DNA from: Strongyloides papillosus
Lineage: Eukaryota > Nematoda > Chromadorea > Rhabditida > Strongyloididae
NCBI GenBank assembly: GCA_005656395.1
Contig: SRSI01000068.1
Span: 744,001 to 808,000, forward strand
Length of the DNA: 64,000 nt
Direction: 5' to 3'
The notes beneath the pieces are model-generated. The model worked only from the letters and a program-made list of their open reading frames with translations, did no database searches and was not told where the DNA came from. The position numbers and the translations under genes are program-made. Each line of letters starts with the position of its first letter. The stretch's first letter is position 1. Shown here in pieces: positions 22,550 to 32,513 of this stretch.

Positions 22550-24265
22550 TCAATTTTTTCTTCCAAATATTGGACTACTTTTAAATGCTTCTGATATTTT
22601 CCTTACTTCAACTTGTTTATTAATTTTAGCAAACATTCCAGAAATTTGTCTTTCTCGTCCAGATTTCTCGTCATCTTTTGAAATAATATCAAAATTTATA
22701 TGATCTTTTATTGTTTTCAGATTGGCTATCTTTTCTCGTTCTTCCACTGGTTCAACAGCTAGAAGCCACTTCTCTAAATACTAAAAATATAATATTTAAT
22801 ACACTACATCTTATTTAATTTATAAAACAAACCGTTTTTGGTGGCATTTGATGTTGAGTAACTATTTTAAAAAATAACTTCCATGAGAATAGGCAAGTAA
22901 TTTTCTTTCCTCCTAATAATGTTTTCGAGGTAATAAGATTATCGATGTCCGACCACGATGATGTTTTTGCTAATGCCGCTATAGAACAATATGTATATTC
23001 TTTTTCAGATATGGAAAATGCTTTTTTAATTGACAGTGGTGAAGAATACTCATTCTAAAAAATAAGATTAATAAATGCTATTTTTAGACATACTTCAGGA
23101 AGTGTATAATGATATAAACTACAATAGTATATCGTATCATAAAGACTAGTTCCAGGTAAAATACATTTCCGAGGAAATTCTTTGAAGATATGACTTTTAT
23201 CATTTTTAATTATTACATTATCAGCCATCTCGACAACTAATTGTCTCTCGAGCAAGTCAATATAATTATTTACAATATTTTTTGAATCACATAATGAAGG
23301 ATCACTAAAACCACTATTAACTGTTTTTTTTAATGCTTCAATTTTTTGTTCAGGAACTCTTTTCCTAGATGCTAAATAAAATTCCACCATTGCAGCCTCA
23401 CTTACTTTACCAAGGGCATATAATGTTGTCGTTAACTCTTCATAATCCTCTGATTCATATAAATAATTAATAAAAGCTTTTGCTGCTTCTGATTTTAATA
23501 ACAAAATTTCCCGAAACAGCGAAGATTTTAATGTTGATTTTAAAAAAATGAGAATTTTAACGATAACATCTTGATGACCATATTGAATCCCATAATCTAT
23601 TAAATCCATCTTTTCTTCTTTTGTGCGTAAAAGATCTAGCGAAACAGGTTCTCTTTTGATAAGGCGCATGACAATTTCCTGGGATTTTAAAGGTTGAAAT
23701 CTTTCCGCTCTCACAACTTCTAAATATTTTTGTAATTTTCGATGTTCTGATTTTAATCTCGTATAGTCTAATTGTGTTGAGTCAACAGAAAAAGAGGAAA
23801 CAGATGGTGCTTTATGCGGAAATTCTGCAATCGAAGATTTACGCGTATCTGGAACTTCACTGATTTTATTGTATGAATTAGATGATCCTTGTTTGTCATC
23901 CCAGTCTGAAAAACAAGAATTACGTTCAAGCATTGAACCACTATCATTTTCACTCGTATTTTCTGTTTCACATTTCCTCATATCACTGTTTACATTATGC
24001 ATTAGGTCATTTACATCATCGATCAACAATTCATCCAACGCTGCACGAGCAGATGCCTAGAAGAATAATTTTTACATAGTATAACAAAACATACAACATT
24101 ATCTCCATTTTCTAATTCATCAACATCGTCAAAAAATGACCAATTAGATAATAATTCGTTACGTTGTTTGACTAAATTTTTATTCGCAATATTTGTTTCT
24201 CCGGAATTTTCATTCCAATATGCATCTTCAGGATTGTCAAAACAAAATCTCTTCCTAACATCCAT
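22550..24265 (-). CDS. spe-39: SPE-39 / VIPAS39 orthologue
   Basis: Orthologue of SPE-39 (VIPAS39), a partner of VPS33-type Sec1/Munc18 proteins in HOPS/CHEVI-like tethering for endolysosomal delivery and, in worms, sperm organelle biogenesis. Four exons: 24265-24095, 24056-23094, 23054-22833 and 22780-22550 (introns 38, 39, 52 nt, all phase 0), 528 aa. Diagnostic stretches are LQKYLEVVRAERFQPL, a region ending DVIVKILIFLKSTLK that matches the VIPAS39 helix with the core LIFLK, and NNYIDLLERQL, within a VPS16-C-like helical domain (roughly residues 160-480). The N-terminus is acidic and disordered. The gene converges on the ZIP gene with a 104-bp gap. Confidence 0.88.
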
Positions 24266-24736
24266 TGTTTAACCCGTGTATTTAGTATTATGGCAAAAAT
24301 AAAATGTATATATTTTACTATGTAATATTATCAGTATCGATATAGACTATCTTTACAATAGAACATTATTATTGCGCACCTGTCTTTAACTAGTAATACT
24401 TTATTTATTCAACAATCGACACTCTTGTTTTCTCCCTAACTTCGTGTTGATCTATTTATTTCTCTATAAAAAAAATAATAAAATTTGTCAATGAATGGGA
24501 CTTTATACCACTCAAAATAATAGATATTTTTTTTCCAGATAAGTACATATATGGAATATAATTCCAAAAATATCGTCCTACTAACACTGTAAATAGAGAA
24601 AATTGAAATTTTCTCAAATTTCAATAATTATTCAAATTTAAAATTGCATATTTAATGTATATAAAATGGACAACGTCACTTTAACATTAATCGTTGTCTA
24701 TCAATTTTTTATAATTACACCTATTTTAACAAAAAA
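24266..24736. other. intergenic region between divergent genes
   Basis: 471 bp between the divergent starts of spe-39 (minus) and the small gene at 24737 (plus). It presumably carries both promoters. A TATATAAAA sequence lies near 24657-24665. A minus-strand frame at 24436-24624 is not considered coding. Confidence 0.5.
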
Positions 24737-24955
24737 ATGAACAATACAAATACACAACAACAAAATAGTAAATCTCCAAATGGTAAAGAAAGTCAAAAAA
24801 AGGCAACTATGGTACTTGGAAGGGATGTAAATCTTCTACAATCAAAGCAAAACATGAATTCTAATGAGAAAAGTTATGATGATACGTTAAAGAATGTGGA
24901 CGAGTTGCCTGAAGATGATGAATCAATTAGAAACTGCATTGAACAGAGAAAGTAA
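24737..24955 (+). CDS. small hydrophilic orphan protein
   Basis: Single-exon gene of 72 aa starting MNNTNTQQQNSKSPNGKES. It is rich in Asn, Gln, Ser, Lys and acidic residues, with no signal peptide or membrane segment; the C-terminal part is acidic (ELPEDDESIRNCIEQRK). It has an A-rich start context, a TATA-like element about 75 bp upstream and an aataaa signal about 90 bp downstream, so it looks like a complete short gene. Predicted largely disordered. No family recognised. Confidence 0.55.
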   Translation: MNNTNTQQQNSKSPNGKESQKKATMVLGRDVNLLQSKQNMNSNEKSYDDTLKNVDELPEDDESIRNCIEQRK

Positions 24956-25040
24956 TTTGAAATTGAACATTTTTGTTGTTTATATTTGTGTTTTAAAATG
25001 ATTGTTTATATATAAATAGACTTCTAAAACATTATCTTTT

Positions 25041-25046
25041 AATAAA
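25041..25046 (+). terminator. candidate poly(A) signal of the small orphan gene
   Basis: aataaa about 86 bp after the stop codon of the 72-aa gene and just before the convergent ALKBH1 stop. Confidence 0.5.
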
Positions 25047-25069
25047 CTTTTTTTTATTTTATTTATAAA

Positions 25070-26047
25070 TTAATCGCATTGCCTTATCGTTATATTTACT
25101 CTATTATTATTGCTATACTCTAATACGCTCTGAGGAAATTCATTGAATTCTTTACCCTCGAATTTTGTTGTACTGATAATTCTAGGAACAGCATGATAGG
25201 CTAATCTCTGCTCTCCATGCATTACCATAATATCACCACTGTTAAGTAAAATAGGATCAACATTATCTTCCTCTGATTTACCACCCAGAAGAAAAACTGC
25301 AGATTGTCCAAAACTTAAGGAAACTAATGGTTTATCAAGTCGTCGTTCTGAATGATCTGTATGAACGGATAAAGTTGCTTTCTTCGGATAGTAATTTATA
25401 ATAGCTGTATCAGCTTTTGTTTCTTCTAAATTTAGAATTAGACAGACTAACTCAAATATTAGACTAAACTCTTTTGGAAAATCAGATGTTTGCTGTTTAG
25501 GGTATTCTTTAGTTGTCCAGTTATAATCATATCCTTTTGTAACCCATCTTAATTTTTTTCCATAATTAGAAAAAACATCAGAATAAATTTGTTGCCCATT
25601 ACAATTTAAATTTGTCATAGCACCATTTTCTGGATATTCTAAAAGACATCTTGATAACCATTTTATTTGATTTTTCTTTGAAAATAACCCTCGTATAAGA
25701 AAGAAACCGGGACGTTTATCCATTGTTGTACAAGTCCAATTAGAATTGTCAGTGAGATCAAGATATTCAATATATTTTTCATACTCTTTATTTTTTACGA
25801 TTGGATTACAATATATTTTTTCATCTATATTTGAAACAGACAAGTCTAAAACATTTGAATAATCAACTTTCATTGCATGATTCTTATAATATTTAAAAAG
25901 CTTTCTTATCATACTTCTTTCCTCTGTTTCATCTGAAACAAGGCTACCATATTGATCTGTTGATAAATTACTATGAATATTCAATTTTTTTGATATATTT
26001 TTTTCACATATTTTTTTATTTAAAGCCGAAAGCCCTGAGTGTCTCAT
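25070..26047 (-). CDS. ALKBH1-type dioxygenase
   Basis: Fe(II)/2-oxoglutarate-dependent AlkB-family dioxygenase closest to ALKBH1, which acts on nucleic-acid methylation (tRNA m1A/m5C34; DNA 6mA reported). Single exon of 325 aa, counted from the ATG at 26047. Catalytic elements: the iron-binding HTD in SVHTDHSERRLDKPLVSLSF (around residue 230), the distal histidine in AYHAVPRI after the GDIMVMHGEQR strand, and the 2-oxoglutarate arginines in RVNITIRQ. The N-terminal region matches the ALKBH1 layout (NWTCTTMDKRPGFFLIRG). A ttttattcag acceptor sits eight codons upstream of the ATG, consistent with trans-splicing as the downstream gene of a pair with the 26216-26481 gene (168-bp gap). Confidence 0.9.
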   Translation of the reverse strand: MRHSGLSALNKKICEKNISKKLNIHSNLSTDQYGSLVSDETEERSMIRKLFKYYKNHAMKVDYSNVLDLSVSNIDEKIYCNPIVKNKEYEKYIEYLDLTDNSNWTCTTMDKRPGFFLIRGLFSKKNQIKWLSRCLLEYPENGAMTNLNCNGQQIYSDVFSNYGKKLRWVTKGYDYNWTTKEYPKQQTSDFPKEFSLIFELVCLILNLEETKADTAIINYYPKKATLSVHTDHSERRLDKPLVSLSFGQSAVFLLGGKSEEDNVDPILLNSGDIMVMHGEQRLAYHAVPRIISTTKFEGKEFNEFPQSVLEYSNNNRVNITIRQCD

Positions 26048-26215
26048 GTTTATGGTATCTGAATAAAACAAAAGATTACATTTAATTATAAATTATAAAA
26101 TTAAATAGATATTTATTTTATTGCAAGATAATATGGATAAAACCCATGTAAATTTAAATTAATAAAATTCCTAAACAAATACTTTGTCTATTTAATTGAT
26201 AAAACTTAATATTCA

Positions 26216-26481
26216 CTAATCAAGAGTTTTGGAAATTCCAAGACGTTTCAATCTTTCCTCATGTTTTGCTCTATATTTTACTAGCAAGTCTCTTTTCCCT
26301 TCATCCAATAATTTATCATAATTCTAAAAATACCATTAAAAAATTAAAAAAAGAAAACAACAACCTTTAATGGTTCATAATAATATGTAACACATTTGGA
26401 TCCAACAATAGTACCCGTAAGTAAAATGAATAAAACTCTGCCATATTCAGTTAATGAAGATTTGTAAGGCCAAAAACCCAT
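26216..26481 (-). CDS. small single-pass membrane protein
   Basis: Two exons, 26481-26365 and 26323-26216 (41-nt intron, phase 0), encode 74 aa. MGFWPYKSSLTEYGR precedes one hydrophobic helix (VLFILLTGTIVG), followed by a Tyr-rich turn and a charged basic tail ending LGISKTLD. Size and shape resemble small mitochondrial inner-membrane proteins (respiratory-chain accessory or assembly subunits), but no specific family is recognised. It shares a 97-bp divergent promoter region with the mitochondrial BolA gene and sits 168 bp upstream of ALKBH1 on the same strand, so it may be the first gene of a two-gene operon. Confidence 0.72.
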
Positions 26482-26578
26482 TTTAAATATTCAAGTTAAC
26501 GTTTCTTATTTAAGAGTAGAATGACATTCTACCAAGTATTTTCGTAAAAAGATACACAGGTTTAACGTTTACTTAAAA
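26482..26578. promoter_or_regulatory. compact divergent promoter region
   Basis: Only 97 bp separate the start codons of the small membrane protein (minus) and BolA (plus), so both promoters must lie here or overlap the genes. No specific element is assigned. Confidence 0.5.
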
Positions 26579-26973
26579 ATGATTAACCTTTTTAGAAGAA
26601 CTTTTTCAACAATGGTTGAGGGTCCAAAAACAAAAATGATCAAGGACAAATTAACGAGTACTTTAAATGTAAGAAAGCTTAAAAAAATGTATATATAATT
26701 TTAATTTAGCCTGATTATTTAAATGTCGTTTGTGAATCTCATATGCATGCAGTTCCTAAAGGCGCCGAAATGCATTTTCTTGTTGAGTGTGTTTCCACAA
26801 AATTTGAAAATCTTCCCAAAATAAAGTGTCACAGAATCATTCATGATATATTGGCAGATGAACTAAAATCAGGAGATATTCACGCTCTACGACTTTTTAC
26901 TGTTGCTTCTTCCAAATATGATGGTCAATTTGCTCCTCCTCCTCCAAAATGTGGAGGTGGTGGTCATCTTTAG
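26579..26973 (+). CDS. BolA-like protein, probably mitochondrial
   Basis: BolA-family protein (BOLA1 type), a partner of monothiol glutaredoxins in iron-sulfur cluster handling. Exons 26579-26668 and 26710-26973 (41-nt intron, phase 0), 117 aa. The fold signature is clear: VVCESHMHAVPKGAEMHFLV, then KCHRIIHDILADEL and the C-terminal IHALRLFTVASSKYDG, containing the invariant His in the H-R-x-(I/V) helix. The N-terminus MINLFRRTFSTM has the arginine/hydroxyl pattern of a mitochondrial presequence. The C-terminus ends in a Pro-rich then Gly-rich CGGGGHL tail, an unusual extension. Confidence 0.93.
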
Positions 26974-27348
26974 TTATTTATCTTTTTTTTTGAATAAATT
27001 ACTTTAATTTTGTACTAGTTTTATCATCTCATGTTGACATCATTCCTCTACTTACCAGTACTACTTGCTCTTACGTATGTAATTTATAAATAATGATTCT
27101 CTAACAAAGTTAATTATTAACAAAGTTTGGAGGCATATTATTGATAAAGAAAATTTGAATAAGAAAAAAAAGATTTCCTTGACAATTCATGTCAGTCTAG
27201 TTGTTTTCTTACACAAGTTTATACAACGAAATTTGCACTTTACAAGCATTTACTACTCTTCTGACATCTGTAAATTCGTAACTTCAGAGAAAAGAAATTT
27301 AAATGAAATTATCGCTGTGAGAGGTAAATACGAAGTTCCAAAATTATT
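26974..27348. other. intergenic region before RNase Z
   Basis: BolA 3' end followed by the presumed promoter of the RNase Z cluster. An open frame at 27155-27352 overlaps the RNase Z start and looks accidental. Confidence 0.5.
26993..26998 (+). terminator. candidate poly(A) signal of BolA
   Basis: aataaa 20 bp after the BolA stop codon. Confidence 0.6.
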
Positions 27349-29974
27349 ATGAATTATAAAATGTTACGGTATACACCCTTTATTTATTCTTTTTGTAATA
27401 ATTTTTCAAGTAAAACCTTTTTGAAGATTAATATTTGTAGTAATACAACAAATTTTCGTTATTTAAAGAGCTTTAAAAAAACTATTACTATACAAAAAAA
27501 TAATAATCCTAGAGGAAAAGAATTTATGCCAAATGAAAATATATCTTCAATAAAGAGTAAAGATAATTTTTACAAAAATACAACTCAAAAGGGTAACTAC
27601 GGAAAGGTAGAACCACATAGGAGAAGTATTAAGAAGAATCTTGAAGAAAAGAGTAATTTCTCAAGTAAAAAACTACAGAATTTAGAAGATACTCAAAGTA
27701 AAGAAGAGGCAATAAAAAAAACAATGGATCCTCCACCTTCAAAAATATTTCTAGAGGTAATTATAATTTCATAATAAATATTTTCTTTAGATTCTTGGAA
27801 ATGGATCATATAATTTATCTTCATCAGTAGTTGTGCGTACGGAAAGAAATGTATATCTAATAAATGTGCCAGAAGGTTTATTAAGATCATCACAACATTC
27901 AAGAATTAAAACTACCGTTATTAAGGATGTTTTTGTAACTAGATTCAATATAAATAATATTGGTGGCTTACCAGGATTTTTTATTACTAAAGAACCTATA
28001 GATAATCCCGATTTCAAAACACGCTTTCATTGTGTACCAAATGTCTTGGGATTTTCAAATGCCTTACGACCTATATCTGATGAAAATTACTTAAAGACCA
28101 AAGCATCGAAATCTTTTGTCGAAATTCCACCAGAAAAAGAGAAATTTAAAGATGAAGCTTTTGATATAAAATATTTACCAATTATCAATTCAAACAAATC
28201 AACCGGTGCTTCGTATTGTTTTTTATTTGAAGGAACTTTACCGCAAAGAAAAGTTGATGTAAATAAACTCCTTGAAAGTAATATTCCCAGTGGACCATGG
28301 CTAACTAAATTAAAAAATGGAGAAACCGTAACCCTAGAAGATGGAAGAATTATAAAACCTGATGATATCTTATTTGAATTGGATCTTACTAATGACAAAA
28401 CAAATCTTCTCATATTGGATGTAGAATCAATTGATGAAATTGAGTCTTTAAGAAATTCTCCTCATTTACTTCCCTATAAAAACAATAAGAAAAATCTTCA
28501 TTATGTTGTACATATGGTTCAAGAAGACGTTTATAAATCAAATGAATATAAACGTTTTATGGATGAAATTTATTGTAACAATGCTAAAAATATTATAATT
28601 AATGGATCTGCACCGTTTTACCCAACAAATAGTGGGATTTATCATATAACACAATATAACAATTTAATATGTCCAGAACTATATCCTCTTCTTCATCATT
28701 GTAAAGACCCAATTTCATTTACATGCGATGATGACATCACGAGAGAAGAGAATTATTTAACTGTTAAACCATTTGCAAGATTTACGATGAGAGGTGTTCC
28801 AACTAGTGATGATACAATGGAATTATCTACGTGTATCTCATCTTCAAATTTTATTGTTCCACCAAATGAAAAAGAAAAATTTAACGAACTTTTGACAGAA
28901 TTTAAAAATGAATGTGAAAATGATCCATTATTAAAAAATGGTGATATTTACCCTGAAATAACTATTCTTGGTACCTCTTCGGCAGTACCATCAAAATATC
29001 GAAATGTTTCAAGTTATTTGTTAAGAACTTCCGAAAAATCACTCTTCTTAATTGACACTGGAGAATCAACATACTCACAATTGTTTAATTTATATGGACC
29101 ACATCAGATAGATGAAATTTTGATAAATATAAAAGCGTGTTTTATGACACATTCACATCAAGATCACATTAATGGTCTTTGCAATATTCTTTTCAAAAGA
29201 AAAGAAGCTTTTGAGAGAAAAAATATTCCATATGTTCCGTTAGTTGTTACAGGACCATGGAGTGTCAAAAAATACATTATTACTTATCATACGTTTTTTA
29301 CCAAGCTATTTGACCTTATTGAATTCGTTCCTACTGGACATAAATCAGATGAAGTTGATATTTCAAAGTTGGACACTTTAACCGTTAATATGGAAGAACG
29401 TATACCATCTCATTTATATAATGTAAAAGATTGGAATTTAGCTTCGATTAAAGCAGTTCCTGTAAAACATGTGGGTTTTTGTAATGGGTATGTCTTTACA
29501 GATACAAATGGCAGGAGATTTGTATTCAGTGGTGATACAATGCCATGCGAATTACTTATAAAAGAGGGAGAAAATGCTGATTTTTTGATTCATGAAGCAA
29601 CATTTGAAGATTACCATAAAGATGAGGCTTCTAGAAAAAGGCATTCTACAATGGAACAAGCTGTTACTGTTGGTGAAAAAATGTGTGCAAGGTATACTTT
29701 ATTAACACACTTTTCCGCCCGGTACCATAAAGTTCCACCTTTACCACTTTATCTTGATAAAAAAAACGTTGGAATTGCCTTTGATTTTATGACAATTAAA
29801 TTCAATCAATGGCATCTAGTACCAAAACTAAATAAAATTTTCAGGCTAGCTTATGCTATTGAATTATTTGACGTAGATTCAAAAGTGCAACAAAGAGTCT
29901 TAGCTGCAGGTATTGAGCAAATAAAAAGAAAAATTGAAGAAGAAAATGCAATACCTTCTAAAAAAATGTGTTAA
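27349..29974 (+). CDS. hoe-1: long-form tRNase Z (ELAC2/HOE-1)
   Basis: Long-form RNase Z, the endonuclease that removes 3' trailers from nuclear and mitochondrial pre-tRNAs. Exons 27349-27756 and 27791-29974 (34-nt intron, phase 0), about 863 aa, as expected for ELAC2. The N-terminal inactive metallo-beta-lactamase half contains NIGGLPGFFIT. The C-terminal active half starts with ILGTSSAVPSKYRNVSSYL and carries the zinc motif THSHQDH near residues 588-594, the SGDTMPC segment and LTHFSARY. The extreme N-terminus (MNYKMLRYTPFIYSFCNNF) is basic and hydroxylated like a mitochondrial presequence. A second in-frame Met follows shortly and could start a nuclear form, as known for ELAC2. The basic linker from residues 45 to 130 is longer than usual. 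First gene of the RNA-processing cluster. Confidence 0.95.
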
Positions 29975-30096
29975 CGTTTATGTTTTTGTTTCTCGTTAAA
30001 GTTGTTATAAATATTATATATTTTTTATCTGTAAATCGGTTGAATATTTATATAAATATTTTTTTTCATAGTTTATAAATTATAGTTATAAATAAA

Positions 30097-30960
30097 ATGG
30101 AGATTCAAAATTCTGCAATTGAAACTACAATCAAAGATGACACTGTCAATACAACCGATGATAAAACTAGAAAAGTAAAAAATGAATCTCCCAATCCATT
30201 ATCAAAAAATCAACAAAAGAAGCTAGCTCGCAGAGAGAAATACTTAGAAAAAAGAAAAGAAAAAAGAATTTTAGAGAAGGAGCGTAGGAAAGAACGACAC
30301 AAAAAGATGCGTGAAAATAACATTCCAATTCCATCTAGAAAAAATTTCAAAAAGATGGCTGATAGTAACTGTAAAGTCCGTGTAGCTATTGATATGTCAT
30401 TTGATGAGTACATGACTGATGTAAATATTAAAAATACAGTAACTCAATTAAGTTTCTGTTACGGTTATAATAGGAGAGCTCAAAATCCAATGCAACTGTA
30501 CATCGTTGGATTAAATGGTAAGGGTAATGAAGAGTTTCTGAAACAAAGTGATAACGACTCATGGGATGTCCATTCAACAACTAAATCCTTAACAGAGATG
30601 TTCTCTAAAGATGAGTTAGTTTACTTAACAGCCGATTCAGAGAATGATCTTAATGATATTGAAGATGATAAAGTTTATGTTATAGGAGGATTGTTGGATC
30701 ATAATTCTCACCCTAAATTAACTTTAAAGCTAGCAGAAGAAGCAGGAATAAGGCATGCAAAATTGCCGATAGGAAATTTTATGCGTTTAAAAACAAGAAG
30801 TGTCTTAACGATAAACCAAGTCTATGATATTATTTTAAAGTATACTGAAACCAAGAGTTGGGAAGATGCATTTTTCAAAGTTATACCAGTTAGAAAAGGT
30901 ATTGAGAAGATAGAGAATACCACACCGGAAAAAGCAGAAAATAAAGTAGAAGATTCTTAA
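30097..30960 (+). CDS. Trm10/TRMT10A tRNA m1G9 methyltransferase
   Basis: SPOUT-family tRNA (guanine-N1) methyltransferase acting on position 9, TRMT10A type (cytosolic/nuclear). Single exon, 287 aa. A strongly basic N-terminal coiled region (KNQQKKLARREKYLEKRKEK) precedes the SPOUT domain. Diagnostic strands are VRVAIDMSFDEYM, the tRNA-binding QLSFCYGYNRRA, VYLTADSENDL, and the SAM-knot region VYVIGGLLDHNSHPKLTLK followed by RHAKLPIGNFM. It starts 122 bp after the RNase Z stop on the same strand, with a tttttcatag acceptor in the gap, the spacing of a trans-spliced downstream operon gene. Confidence 0.94.
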   Translation: MEIQNSAIETTIKDDTVNTTDDKTRKVKNESPNPLSKNQQKKLARREKYLEKRKEKRILEKERRKERHKKMRENNIPIPSRKNFKKMADSNCKVRVAIDMSFDEYMTDVNIKNTVTQLSFCYGYNRRAQNPMQLYIVGLNGKGNEEFLKQSDNDSWDVHSTTKSLTEMFSKDELVYLTADSENDLNDIEDDKVYVIGGLLDHNSHPKLTLKLAEEAGIRHAKLPIGNFMRLKTRSVLTINQVYDIILKYTETKSWEDAFFKVIPVRKGIEKIENTTPEKAENKVEDS

Positions 30961-30993
30961 TAAAAAAACCTACCATTCCACTTTTTAATTAAA

Positions 30994-30999
30994 AATAAA
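30994..30999 (+). terminator. candidate poly(A) signal of Trm10
   Basis: aataaa about 34 bp after the Trm10 stop, in the short gap before LSM5. Confidence 0.6.
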
Positions 31000-31093
31000 G
31001 ATTTTACGTACTACTAACTATTTTCTAACTTAGAGTGGGGAAGTGTGTACCATAGTTTTTTTTAATACACTTTTTATTATTTTTTTTCCTAAA

Positions 31094-31428
31094 ATGTCGG
31101 CTACCGCAACAACTGTTGTTAATCCTTCACAACTTTTACCTCTTGAATTAGTTGATAAGTGTATTGGAAACAAACTATGGATTATTATGAAAGGTTAATT
31201 ATAAATCTTAATTTCATTTCCAACTTTTTGATTGTAAATTTTTTAGGTGATAAAGAATTCGTTGGTACTCTGGTTGGATTTGATGATTATGTAAATATGG
31301 TTTTGGAGGACGTTACAGAGTATGAAAATACACCAGAAGGAAAAAGAGTTACAAAATTAGATCAAATTCTTCTCAGTGGAAATCACATTACGATGTTAGT
31401 TCCAGGAGGAGAAGGTCCTGAGATTTGA
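31094..31428 (+). CDS. lsm-5: LSM5, U6 snRNA-associated Sm-like protein
   Basis: Subunit of the LSm2-8 (nuclear U6) and LSm1-7 (cytoplasmic mRNA decay) rings. Exons 31094-31193 and 31247-31428 (53-nt intron splitting a Gly codon 1+2), 93 aa. The Sm1 motif [20 protein letters not shown] and the Sm2-type segment [15 protein letters not shown] are near-textbook LSM5. The N-terminal [17 protein letters not shown] also matches. It lies 133 bp after Trm10 on the same strand, the third member of the cluster. Confidence 0.97.
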
Positions 31429-31894
31429 ATTTCATAATGCACAGAAAACTTTAATTCACAATGCTTTGTAAAATCTAAGAATGGAGCGATAAAATAAACT
31501 TATATGTTTGTATTTATTTTTTTTCAAATAATATAAAAGTTTTTGTTTAAAATGTGTTAATAATTTACATGAAGATTTTAAAACTTTAAAACAACAGATA
31601 TTAGCTTTGATTGTTATGAACTCTATGTCTACCTAATAATGAACAAAATTATATTCATTTTACAACCAAATAGTTTTCTATCAAGCTAGAGAAATAAATA
31701 AAGATTTGTGCATTATTACACCTGTTTTATTATTTCACCTTTCACATACAAATAATTGTTTAACATTATTTTAAATTTGTAACATGATTATGTCAAACAA
31801 TATTTTATTTGTACATTGTTAATAGAAAAATAAAAAAGTCATTAGTATTTTATGTATACTGTAAGATTAATATTGCTAATTTCACGTTTTCTCA
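31429..31894. other. convergent intergenic region
   Basis: 3' flanks of LSM5 (plus) and the Skp1-related gene (minus). Nothing beyond poly(A)-like hexamers is recognised. Confidence 0.5.
31493..31498 (+). terminator. candidate poly(A) signal of LSM5
   Basis: aataaa about 65 bp after the LSM5 stop. Confidence 0.55.
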
Positions 31895-32392
31895 TTAATC
31901 ATTTAGCCCAGATATTTTGTCAAACTCTTGAACATCTACATCGTTCATCTCATCCGCAACTGATAAATACTCCCTCATCTCATTGTGCTTATTGCCCCAT
32001 TTTGTTAACTGAATTGCCACAAATGTAGATGTTGATTTTATTAAAGGCTCAATTTCCAAGAAACTTGCTGCATTCATAAACTCAAACAAATAATCTCTAC
32101 TCCATGAACTAAACATTTCATTTTCCCATGATGTTAAATCATTCTGGTAATTAACAATTACATAAATATTGGTTTAACTTACTGATGGGTTTTTTATTGT
32201 TATGTATATATTTAGCCATGCTAAAATATCTTTAAAGATATCAGATCTAATATTTGACAATGGAAGGGTAACACCACAATTCCCACCTAGTGTCTCAACC
32301 ATCTGATAACACGTCTTTATATTTTTAACACATTCCATGGGAACTTCAAAAACTTCCCCATCACCTGTTTCAAACTTTATACGACTATTCAT
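31895..32392 (-). CDS. Skp1-related protein
   Basis: Skp1-like adaptor that would link F-box proteins to CUL1 in SCF ubiquitin ligases. Exons 32392-32183 and 32143-31895 (39-nt intron, phase 0), 152 aa, about the usual length. The N-terminal BTB/POZ part runs from FETGDGEVFEVPMECVKN to the helices around DILAWLNIYITIKNPS. The C-terminal part has DYLFEFMNAASFLEIEPL, equivalent to the L-FEL-x-AANYLDIKGLL region. The usual acidic, conserved C-terminal F-box-binding helix (IRKTFNI-type) is strongly diverged (KHNEMREYLSVADEM). Nematodes carry expanded, divergent Skp1 families, so this is probably a lineage-specific paralogue. Confidence 0.82.
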
Positions 32393-32513
32393 TCTCTGTG
32401 TTAGAAGATTGTTTTTTGTTTGTATATTCCAAAATTTCTTGATAGGACAATATCAATGTTACCATCATTCCAATAAAATTAAGAACATTTAAATTTATTT
32501 TTTTATATGCACT
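32393..32513. promoter_or_regulatory. compact divergent promoter region
   Basis: 121 bp separate the start codons of the Skp1-related gene (minus) and the ZCCHC4 gene (plus). No individual element is assigned. Confidence 0.45.

Noticed and set aside
27155..27352. 65-codon frame overlapping the RNase Z start
   Set aside because: Uses a non-ATG start, overlaps a well-supported start codon, no family or splice support.
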